This document shows, in pieces, positions 1-6,962 of a DNA stretch of 6,962 nt. The position numbers and the translations under genes were made by a program. Source of the DNA: Pseudomonadota bacterium (lineage in GTDB: Bacteria; Pseudomonadota; Alphaproteobacteria; Rhizobiales; Rhizobiaceae); contig JAEWKX010000379.1 of assembly GCA_023393575.1 (NCBI GenBank), positions 1 through 6,962 on the forward strand. Direction: 5' to 3'. The stretch's first letter is position 1, and every line of letters starts with the position of its first letter. The notes under the pieces were generated by a model, which ran no database searches, was not told the DNA's origin, and saw only the letters and a program-made list of their open reading frames with translations.

Positions 1-1175
1 TCTTGATAGAACACGGTGGCGGTGGCGATCGCCGCGATCCCCTCGCGGCGGCCGATGAAGCCGATCTGCTCGTTGGTGGTCGCCTTGACGGAGCAGCGCT
101 CCATGGCGATCCCGAGGATCTCTGCCATGGTTTTCCGCATCGCCTGGCGGTGGGGGCCGATCTTCGGCGCCTCCGCAATCAATGAAACGTCGGCATTCAT
201 GATCGTGCCGCCATTCTCCCGGACGATTTCCGCGGCCCGCGCGAGGAATATGCGCGAAGATGCGCCCTTCCACTGAGGATCGGACGGGGGAAAATGATCG
301 CCGATGTCGCCTGCGCCGCAGGTGGCAAGCAACGCATCCGTGAGCGCATGCAGCCCGACATCTGCGTCGGAATGCCCCTTGAGCCTCTGGTCATGAGGGA
401 TAAGGACGCCGCTGAGGGTCACGCCATCGCCCGCTTCCAGTTGATGAACGTCGTAGCCGCTGCCCGTGCGCACGTCGGGCATCGCAGCCTTCGCCATTCG
501 TTGATCCGCCATGATGATGTCTCGCCTCACTGTCAGTTTCACATTATTCGGTGAGCCCTCGACCAGCGTCACCTTGATTCCTGCCCATTCCGCGATGGAG
601 CAATCGTCGGTAAAGGCGTTGAAGCCGGCGCCTTCGGCATCGCGGTGGGCCTGCAGGATCGCCGGAAGCCGGAAGGTTTGCGGGGTCTGGGCCGCAAACA
701 GTCCTTCGCGTGAGACGGTTCCCTCGACCGTCCCGCCGGTGCTGCGCTTCAATGTGTCGAAAACGGGCAGGGCAGGCAGGACCGCCTCGTCTCCCCCATC
801 CAGGCGCGCAGCGATGCGCTCGAGGAGCGCATGATCGATGAAGGGCCGGGCGGCATCGTGTATCATCACATGCGTCGCCTCTGTCGGGACGATTGCCTCG
901 AGCCCCGACAGAACAGATTGCTGGCGCGTTGCACCGCCGATCGCGATGGTCACGCGGTCAGCGCCGGGCAGGCCGGCGATCGCCTGCACGAGCAGATCCC
1001 GGTCCTCGGGGTGGATCACCGCGACCACGGATGCGGCGCGGTACCATGTCAGGAATACCTCGAGTGTATGGGCGATGACGGCCCTGCCTCCGATCCGGCG
1101 ATATTGCTTCGGCCCATCTTCGATCCCGGCGCGTTCTCCGCGGCCGGCTGCGACGATGACGATTCCTATCTGCAT
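1..1175 (-). CDS. ispDF: Bifunctional IspD/IspF: MEP cytidylyltransferase fused to MECDP synthase (3' end outside window)
   Basis: My reading of the minus strand from the ATG at 1175 stays open to position 1, giving 391 residues. The N-terminal half is IspD, which makes CDP-methylerythritol from MEP and CTP. It shows the nucleotide-binding start [12 protein letters not shown] (6-17) with PKQY (22-25), IHDAARPF (105-112) and NVKLT (211-215). A short linker (about 225-234) leads to IspF, which cyclises CDP-ME 2-phosphate to MEcPP. IspF shows GYDVH (240-244), [16 protein letters not shown] (268-283), [11 protein letters not shown] (287-297) and [19 protein letters not shown] (364-382). Predicted metal ligands are D242, H244 and H276, with the same 34-residue spacing from Asp to second His as in E. 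coli IspF. The fusion is known from alphaproteobacteria and some epsilonproteobacteria. Only about 10-15 C-terminal residues should be missing. The start is set by the conserved [12 protein letters not shown] beginning; its ribosome site is weak. The gene diverges from dusB and is soluble and cytosolic. Confidence 0.97.
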   Translation of the reverse strand, partial: MQIGIVIVAAGRGERAGIEDGPKQYRRIGGRAVIAHTLEVFLTWYRAASVVAVIHPEDRDLLVQAIAGLPGADRVTIAIGGATRQQSVLSGLEAIVPTEATHVMIHDAARPFIDHALLERIAARLDGGDEAVLPALPVFDTLKRSTGGTVEGTVSREGLFAAQTPQTFRLPAILQAHRDAEGAGFNAFTDDCSIAEWAGIKVTLVEGSPNNVKLTVRRDIIMADQRMAKAAMPDVRTGSGYDVHQLEAGDGVTLSGVLIPHDQRLKGHSDADVGLHALTDALLATCGAGDIGDHFPPSDPQWKGASSRIFLARAAEIVRENGGTIMNADVSLIAEAPKIGPHRQAMRKTMAEILGIAMERCSVKATTNEQIGFIGRREGIAAIATATVFYQ

Positions 1176-1349
1176 GCGTTTTTCGCCCGATGCCGTTCCG
1201 ACACAAAGAATTGACAGTCGAGACCTATAGACTCACAAGGCATTTTGCCAGCCGCTACCATTTGTCATTTCTCTGCGATTGCTCTTGTGATCTGGAGAAA
1301 GTGTGGCTAAAAATAATGCATTCGAACTGCGTGCCCGAAAGATCATCAG
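1176..1349. promoter_or_regulatory. Divergent intergenic region between ispDF and dusB
   Basis: These 174 bases contain no credible gene and are visibly richer in A/T than the flanking coding DNA. They must carry the promoters of both divergent transcripts. Seen here: TTGACAGTCG at 1211-1220, a CTATAG palindrome at 1225-1230, a small perfect dyad GGCA-TTT-TGCC at 1239-1249, and an A-rich stretch at 1308-1316. CTATAG reads the same on both strands and could serve as a -10 element for ispDF, but I find no good -35 at the right distance on the minus strand. Confidence 0.7.
1285..1313 (+). promoter_or_regulatory. Candidate sigma-70-type promoter for dusB-ntrB-ntrC
   Basis: TTGTGA at 1285-1290 and TAAAAA at 1308-1313 are separated by 17 bases, which fits a housekeeping promoter. 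Transcription would begin near 1320, about 30 bases before the proposed dusB start. The match to consensus is moderate and comes from inspection only; no other pair in this intergenic region looks better to me. Confidence 0.35.
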
Positions 1350-2348
1350 TTGCTTCCTCCGTGTCTTGCCGAGTCGTTCCGCATCGGGACGGTAAATATC
1401 CGGAACCGTGTCGTCCTGGCGCCGATGTCGGGCGTCACGGACCTGCCGTTCAGGGAGATTTCCTGGCGTTGGGGGGCGGGCCTCGTGGTCACCGAGATGA
1501 TCGCCAGCCGGGAACTCGTCCTGAGCCGGGGCGAGTCCTGGGCGCGTCTGAAGCGGGCAGGACTCGGCCCTCACATGGTCCAGCTCGCGGGGCGCGAGCC
1601 GCAGTGGATGGCGCAAGCGGCGCGGATCGCCGCTGACCATGGAGCTGACATCATCGACATCAACATGGGCTGTCCTGCAAAGAAGGTAACGGGCGGCTAT
1701 TCCGGCTCTGCGCTCATGCGCGATCCCGCGCTGGCGCTTTCACTGATCGAGGCGACGGTGAAGGCGGTGGACGTTCCGGTGACGCTGAAGATGCGCCTTG
1801 GCTGGGACGAGACCTCCATGAACGCCCCCGATATCGCGCAGCAGGCGGAGGCGGCGGGTATTCGCCTCGTCACCATCCACGGGCGCACCCGCATGCAATT
1901 CTATGAAGGTCGGGCGGATTGGGATGCCATTCGCCGGGTTCGGGATGCAATTTCCATCCCGCTGGTCGCCAATGGGGATGTTCAGTCGGCAGACGATGCC
2001 GCCGAAATCCTGCGTCGATCCGGGGCGGATGCGGTCATGGTGGGTCGCGGCGCCCAGGGCCGGCCGTGGCATGTGGGAGCGATCGCCGGGCATCGGCCTC
2101 CCTCGCGCCGGGAACAGGTAGGGATCGTTGCCGAGCATTACGACGCGATGCTGCGATTCTACGGTCGCGAAGCGGGACTGCGTCACGCCCGCAAGCATCT
2201 CGGCTGGTATCTCGAGCGGTTGGCGCCGGCGGTGGCGGCCGATGAGAAGGCCGCGATCTTCCGTTCCGTCGACCCCGAGGACGTCATGCAACGAATGATG
2301 CAGGCAATGACGGCCTCCGTGCCGTCGGTCTCAAGGGAGGCCGCATGA
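1350..2348 (+). CDS. dusB: tRNA-dihydrouridine synthase DusB (NifR3 family)
   Basis: A flavoenzyme that uses FMN and NADPH to reduce specific uridines in the tRNA D-loop to dihydrouridine. The 332-residue product is the usual family length. The TIM barrel shows [15 protein letters not shown] (21-35, FMN pocket), [20 protein letters not shown] (104-123) with predicted catalytic Cys108, HGRTRMQFY (177-185), [11 protein letters not shown] (207-217) and the phosphate-binding GRGAQGRPW (232-240). The C-terminal helical domain includes ARKHLGWYL. The start is uncertain. The frame has TAA at 1314-1316 and no ATG or GTG before the conserved FRIG segment, so TTG at 1350 is the best choice. It has a weak GAAAGA ribosome site at 1337-1342 and puts 9 residues before FRIG, as family members usually have. 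The ATG at 1316 is in another frame. The TGA overlaps the ntrB ATG, so the gene is first in the dusB-ntrB-ntrC operon, an arrangement long known as nifR3-ntrB-ntrC. Confidence 0.95.
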   Translation: MLPPCLAESFRIGTVNIRNRVVLAPMSGVTDLPFREISWRWGAGLVVTEMIASRELVLSRGESWARLKRAGLGPHMVQLAGREPQWMAQAARIAADHGADIIDINMGCPAKKVTGGYSGSALMRDPALALSLIEATVKAVDVPVTLKMRLGWDETSMNAPDIAQQAEAAGIRLVTIHGRTRMQFYEGRADWDAIRRVRDAISIPLVANGDVQSADDAAEILRRSGADAVMVGRGAQGRPWHVGAIAGHRPPSRREQVGIVAEHYDAMLRFYGREAGLRHARKHLGWYLERLAPAVAADEKAAIFRSVDPEDVMQRMMQAMTASVPSVSREAA

Positions 2349-3489
2349 CCGCCAGCGAAACTCCGGTCGGTGACGACGGTTTGGCGCTCGCCGTCCTCAA
2401 CTCCGTTCAGAACCCGGTGATCCTTGTCGATGAGGCCGGTCATGTCGCCTTCGCCAATTGGGAGGCCGAATCCTTTTTCGGTGCCAGCGCGGCCCAGCTG
2501 GCGCGCCATGAGATTTCCAGCCTGATTCCCTTTGGCAGCCCGCTTCTGGCGCTGATCGACCAGGTCCGCGAGCGCAAGGCGCCGGTCAATGAATATCGCG
2601 TCGATCTGTCTTCGCCGCGGCTGGGGCAGGACAAGCTGGTGGATCTCTACGTGGCACCCGTGGCCAGCAAGCCCGGTTCTGTGGTCGTCGTCTTTCAGGA
2701 ACGGTCGATGGCAGACAAGATCGACCGGCAGCTGACCCATCGTGCGGCGGCCCGTTCGGTCACCGGCCTTGCGTCGATGCTGGCGCACGAGATCAAGAAC
2801 CCTCTGTCCGGCATCCGCGGCGCTGCGCAACTCCTGGAGACCTCCGCACCGGATGAGGACCGGGCGCTGACGCGGCTGATCTGCGACGAGACAGACCGCA
2901 TCGTCTCTTTGGTCGATAGGATGGAGGTGTTCTCCGACGAACGGCCTGTCGACCGGCAACCGATCAACATCCATTCCGTGCTTGATCACGTGAAGGCGAT
3001 TGCCAATGCGGGCTTCGGCCGCGACATCAGGATTTCCGAGAATTACGATCCGTCGCTGCCGGCGGTTTACGCCAACCGCGATCAGTTGGTGCAGGTATTC
3101 CTGAACCTTGTGAAGAACGCCGCCGAGGCGATCGGGGACGAGGTGGACGGAGAGATCATGCTGACGACCGCGTATCGGCCCGGCATCCGTCTCTCGGTAG
3201 CGGGTTCGCGCGAGAAGATCTCGCTACCCCTGGAATTCTGCGTCATCGACAATGGTCCCGGTGTTCCCGCCGATCTGCTTCCCAATCTCTTCGATCCCTT
3301 CATTACCACCAAGACCAACGGGTCCGGCCTGGGACTTGCCCTTGTCGCCAAGATCATCGGTGCGCACGGCGGGATCGTCGAATGCGACAGCCAGAGCCGA
3401 CGCACGGTTTTTCGGGTGTTGATGCCGATGCACAAGGAAGCGAGCACGGCTGAGCCGGCCGTGACCCTTGCCACCACAGGAAAAGCGAA

Positions 3490-3493
<4 letters not shown>
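2345..3493 (+). CDS. ntrB: Nitrogen regulation sensor histidine kinase/phosphatase NtrB
   Basis: Cytosolic kinase that phosphorylates NtrC when nitrogen is limiting and, with PII protein bound, dephosphorylates it when nitrogen is plentiful (known for the family). There is no transmembrane segment or signal peptide. The order is a PAS domain (about 15-120), a dimerisation/phosphoacceptor helix [20 protein letters not shown] (144-163) with His148, and an ATPase domain with N-box [10 protein letters not shown] (254-263), G1 box DNGPGVP (302-308), F-box DPFITTK (317-323) and G2 box GSGLGLALV (326-334). All catalytic motifs are intact, and 382 residues is normal for rhizobial NtrB. The ATG overlaps the dusB stop by 4 bases (ATGA) and follows a strong purine-rich site, AAGGGAGG at 2333-2340. 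The gene ends in the same kind of overlap with ntrC. This points to translational coupling along the operon. Confidence 0.97.
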
Positions 3494-4941
<1,448 letters not shown>

Positions 4942-4948
4942 TGCCTGC

Positions 4949-4977
4949 TTGACAGTCGGTTCGGATTCGTTGCATTT
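4949..4977 (+). promoter_or_regulatory. Candidate promoter for ntrY
   Basis: A perfect TTGACA lies at 4949-4954, eight bases after the ntrC stop. Seventeen bases further on is GCATTT (4972-4977), a poor -10 element. Alphaproteobacterial promoters tolerate degenerate -10 sequences, so this is a reasonable start point for an ntrY(X) transcript, leaving an untranslated leader of roughly 120 bases that contains the inverted repeats. Based on inspection only. Confidence 0.35.
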
Positions 4978-5013
4978 TCGCCACAATGCGTTGCTTATTG
5001 GTCACGCACCGGT

Positions 5014-5037
5014 CTGCCGCACCCTCGGTGCCGGCAG
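5014..5037 (+). repeat. Strong hairpin in the ntrY leader
   Basis: CTGCCGCACC (5014-5023) pairs with GGTGCCGGCAG (5027-5037) in ten base pairs with one bulged C and a CTC loop. GTCAC (5001-5005) and GTGAC (5037-5041) could close a larger outer structure, overlapping the inner one at one base. The next bases are TGACGCAGCCTTCCTT, not a T-run, so it is not a typical terminator. The core GCACC-CTC-GGTGC also resembles a protein-binding dyad. The pairing is seen directly; the role is unknown. Confidence 0.5.
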
Positions 5038-5064
5038 TGACGCAGCCTTCCTTAGCGGCGGTAG

Positions 5065-5087
5065 CGGTCGCGACCGGAGATCGGTCG
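5065..5087 (+). repeat. Alternating complementary arms next to the ntrY ribosome site
   Basis: CGGTCG (5065-5070), CGACCG (5071-5076) and CGGTCG (5082-5087) form a series in which the middle arm can pair with either neighbour. The first two make a 12-bp perfect palindrome. The last two make a 6-bp hairpin with a GAGAT loop that ends two bases before AAGGAG (5089-5094). The pattern is seen directly; any regulatory effect is inference. Confidence 0.45.
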
Positions 5088-5088
5088 T

Positions 5089-5094
5089 AAGGAG
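5089..5094 (+). promoter_or_regulatory. Ribosome binding site deciding the ntrY start
   Basis: AAGGAG lies nine bases before the ATG at 5104, a good distance. The nearer ATG at 5099 is only four bases away and would encode just Met-Gln before a TGA that overlaps the 5104 start. This supports 5104 as the true start. Confidence 0.7.
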
Positions 5095-5103
5095 TTTGAT
5101 GCA

Positions 5104-6962
5104 ATGATCGAGGGCGTCATGTCGCCCGCGGAGGAGGCTGGAGCGGAACTTGCTGCGCAAGACCGTCGTGCATCTTTCGCATTGCCGGGCCTCCTTCTCG
5201 CTGGCGGCGCGCTGCTGTGCGCGATCCTCACTCTCTTCGTGCTTCTTGGGCTGACCCCCATTGCGCCGACGACGCCGGTGGTGATTGCCTCGGCCGTGCT
5301 GAACGGCATCTTCATCGTCGGCCTGATCTATCTTATCGCTCGCGAGTTGGGGCGCCTGCTGAAGGCCCGCAATCGCGGGCGCGCCGCCGCACGGCTGCAT
5401 ATTCGCGTCGTTGTGCTGTTTTCCATCGTTGCGATCACGCCCGCTGTTCTTGTCGCCCTGTTCGCAAGTATCACGCTCAGCGCAGGCCTCGACCGGTGGT
5501 TTTCCATCCGCACGCAGTCGATCGTCAAGTCTTCGACCGACGTGGCCCAGGCCTACATGATGGAGAATGCGAGCTATCTCCAGGGGCAGACGGTCTCGAT
5601 GGCCAATGACCTGGAGCGCAACCGGGCGACCTTCTACCTGGATCGAACGGGGTTCGTGGACCTCATGACCCGCCAGGCACGGGGCAGGGGCATGCTCGGA
5701 GCCTTTCTTGTCCGGGAGGATGGATCGGCGATTGCCCAGGCGGACATCAAGACGGAACGGCCGCTTCCTGCCATTCCGCAGGACGCGCTGCAAAAGGCGG
5801 CGGCGGGCCAGCCCACCCTCATTCCACCCGGCATCACGAACCTCGTCGGTGCGATCATAAAGCTGGATGCGCTGCCGGAATCGTTTCTCTATACGATCCG
5901 GGCCGTGGATCCGAAGGTCATGTCCGCCATGCGGCTGATGGAGGACAATGCCGCCGAGTACCAGGCGATGGAGGCGGGCAGGACATCACTGCAGCTCGCA
6001 TTCGCCATCCTCTACCTCGGTTTTGCGCTGATCGTTCTTCTTGCGGCCATCTGGACGGCGATCGCGGTTGCCGACCGGATTGTTCGCCCGATCCGTCTCC
6101 TCATCAGCGCCGCCGACAGCGTCGCCTCCGGGGATTTGAATGTGGTCGTCCCCGTGCGCGCTGCGGATGGCGACGTCGGCAACCTGTCGCGCACCTTCAA
6201 CAAGATGATCTCCGAAATCCGCAGCCAGCGGGACGAGATCCTCGAGGCGAAGGACGAGGTAGATGATCGCCGCCGTTTCATCGAAGCGGTCCTCTCGGGT
6301 GTTACCGCTGCCGTCATCGGCGTGGAGGACGACCGGCGTATCACCATCGTCAATCCGTCTGCCGAAGCGTTCCTCGGATTGCCTGCCGAAAAACTGATGG
6401 GGCGCAACCTGTCGGAAGTGGTGCCGGAGCTCGATCACGTCCTCTCGGAGGCCACCGCCCGCTCACGGAACGACTTCCGGAAACAGGTGAACCTAACACG
6501 CAGCGGAAAGGAGCGGACCCTCAGCGTCCAGGTGACCCGCGAGGAGCAGAGCTCTGCCCATGATTCCTATGTCATCACGCTCGACGACATCACCGACCTG
6601 GTGATCGCCCAGCGTTCCACCGCCTGGGCCGATGTCGCACGGCGCATCGCCCACGAAATCAAGAACCCGCTGACGCCGATCCAGTTGTCGGCCGAACGGC
6701 TGAAGCGCCGCTACGGCAAGCAGATCGCCGACGACGACCGCGCGGTTTTCGACCAGTGTACCGAAACGATCGTCCGGCAGGTGGGAGACATCGGGCGGAT
6801 GGTCGATGAATTCTCGTCCTTTGCCCGCATGCCGAAGCCGGCCAAGGAGGAGACCGATCTCCGTGCTATCCTTCGCGATGCCGTTTTCCTGCGCGAAATG
6901 GGAACGACCCATATCGAATTCATCCGCAACCTTGGCGACGAGCCGCTGCTCGGCATGTTCGA
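5104..6962 (+). CDS. ntrY: Membrane sensor histidine kinase NtrY (3' end outside window)
   Basis: Sensor of the NtrY/NtrX two-component system, linked in various alphaproteobacteria to nitrogen metabolism, redox or oxygen sensing and the cell envelope. I read 619 residues, open to the right edge. After a short polar N-terminus come hydrophobic segments at about 27-50, 58-80 and 101-126, an extracytoplasmic region (about 127-295) and a fourth segment (about 297-322). A HAMP domain follows (about 320-375, with RPIRLLISAADSVASGDL), then a PAS domain (about 388-500, with FIEAVLSGVTAAVIGV and INP-like IVNPSAEAFLG). The phosphoacceptor helix [20 protein letters not shown] (512-531) carries predicted His517. 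The ATPase domain should follow; roughly 130-150 residues are missing. The ATG at 5104 is preceded by AAGGAG. It lies 162 bases after ntrC on the same strand, the usual order ntrBC-ntrYX; ntrX is expected just outside the window. Confidence 0.96.
   Translation, partial: MIEGVMSPAEEAGAELAAQDRRASFALPGLLLAGGALLCAILTLFVLLGLTPIAPTTPVVIASAVLNGIFIVGLIYLIARELGRLLKARNRGRAAARLHIRVVVLFSIVAITPAVLVALFASITLSAGLDRWFSIRTQSIVKSSTDVAQAYMMENASYLQGQTVSMANDLERNRATFYLDRTGFVDLMTRQARGRGMLGAFLVREDGSAIAQADIKTERPLPAIPQDALQKAAAGQPTLIPPGITNLVGAIIKLDALPESFLYTIRAVDPKVMSAMRLMEDNAAEYQAMEAGRTSLQLAFAILYLGFALIVLLAAIWTAIAVADRIVRPIRLLISAADSVASGDLNVVVPVRAADGDVGNLSRTFNKMISEIRSQRDEILEAKDEVDDRRRFIEAVLSGVTAAVIGVEDDRRITIVNPSAEAFLGLPAEKLMGRNLSEVVPELDHVLSEATARSRNDFRKQVNLTRSGKERTLSVQVTREEQSSAHDSYVITLDDITDLVIAQRSTAWADVARRIAHEIKNPLTPIQLSAERLKRRYGKQIADDDRAVFDQCTETIVRQVGDIGRMVDEFSSFARMPKPAKEETDLRAILRDAVFLREMGTTHIEFIRNLGDEPLLGMF

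Larger units (their letters stand above)
4942..5103. promoter_or_regulatory. ntrC-ntrY intergenic leader with promoter and inverted repeats
   Basis: These 162 bases contain no credible gene. In order they hold TTGACAGTCG (4949-4958), a weak GCATT/AATGC dyad (4972-4976 with 4985-4989), a strong hairpin (5014-5037), a 9-base-period TAGCGG duplication (5053-5058 and 5062-5067), alternating CGGTCG/CGACCG arms (5065-5087) and the ribosome site AAGGAG (5089-5094). I find no hairpin followed by a run of T on the plus strand, so a standard intrinsic terminator for the ntrBC transcript is not evident. Read-through into ntrY is possible. Confidence 0.65.

Noticed and set aside
831..1230. Overlapping plus-strand frames of 127-130 codons opposite ispDF
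   Set aside because: The minus strand encodes clear IspD motifs throughout; these frames are mirror shadows.
1304..1320. Possible sigma-54 promoter TGGC...TGC before dusB
   Set aside because: The GG (1305-1306) and GC (1318-1319) are 11 bases apart rather than the required 10, and the TTGC element is not present.
1190..1636. 148-codon plus-strand frame across the ispDF-dusB spacer, including the ATG at 1316
   Set aside because: Its second half overlaps conserved DusB sequence in another frame, and the product has no recognisable motif. Noted only in connection with the dusB start.
2183..2989. 268-codon minus-strand open frame across the dusB-ntrB junction
   Set aside because: It is antisense to conserved DusB and NtrB sequence, and I recognise no motif in it.
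5099..5107. Two-codon minigene ATG-CAA-TGA overlapping the ntrY start
   Set aside because: The ribosome site is only four bases away, too close for efficient initiation; probably chance.
5002..5793. 263-codon minus-strand open frame opposite the ntrY start
   Set aside because: It is antisense to the NtrY membrane segments. The product is a low-complexity Arg/Asp/Gln-rich string without recognisable domains.

Overview
The window is an alphaproteobacterial chromosomal segment of high GC content. It very probably comes from the Hyphomicrobiales (Rhizobiaceae, Brucellaceae or a close relative). The gene order is the classic ispDF <- | -> dusB(nifR3)-ntrB-ntrC | ntrY. That order, the IspD-IspF fusion and the protein lengths (NtrB 382 aa, NtrC 483 aa) are what I know from rhizobia and brucellae. 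Genus-level placement is not possible from the sequence alone. I see no mobile element, tRNA, rRNA, CRISPR array or phage gene.

Layout. Positions 1-1175, minus strand: bifunctional isoprenoid enzyme ispDF, with its C-terminal end cut off by the left window edge. Positions 1176-1349: AT-richer divergent intergenic region, which must hold the promoters of ispDF and of the dusB operon. Positions 1350-4941, plus strand: dusB, ntrB and ntrC, joined by two ATGA overlaps (4 nt each) and therefore almost certainly one translationally coupled operon. Positions 4942-5103: a 162-nt intergenic leader rich in inverted repeats. Positions 5104-6962, plus strand: the membrane sensor kinase ntrY, whose ATPase domain lies beyond the right edge. 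ntrX is expected after it but is not in the window.

How the genes work together. NtrB (cytosolic PAS histidine kinase) and NtrC (sigma-54 enhancer-binding response regulator) form the general nitrogen-control pair. NtrY is the membrane-bound sensor of the second, related pair NtrY/NtrX. DusB is a tRNA dihydrouridine synthase that shares the ntrBC transcript. IspDF is a housekeeping MEP-pathway enzyme, divergently transcribed and functionally unrelated.

The coding content is a well-known arrangement and I do not see an undescribed system in it. The least explained sequence is non-coding: a near-perfect hairpin and a set of alternating complementary arms in the ntrY leader, a decamer shared by the two intergenic regions, and the unusual TTG start of dusB.
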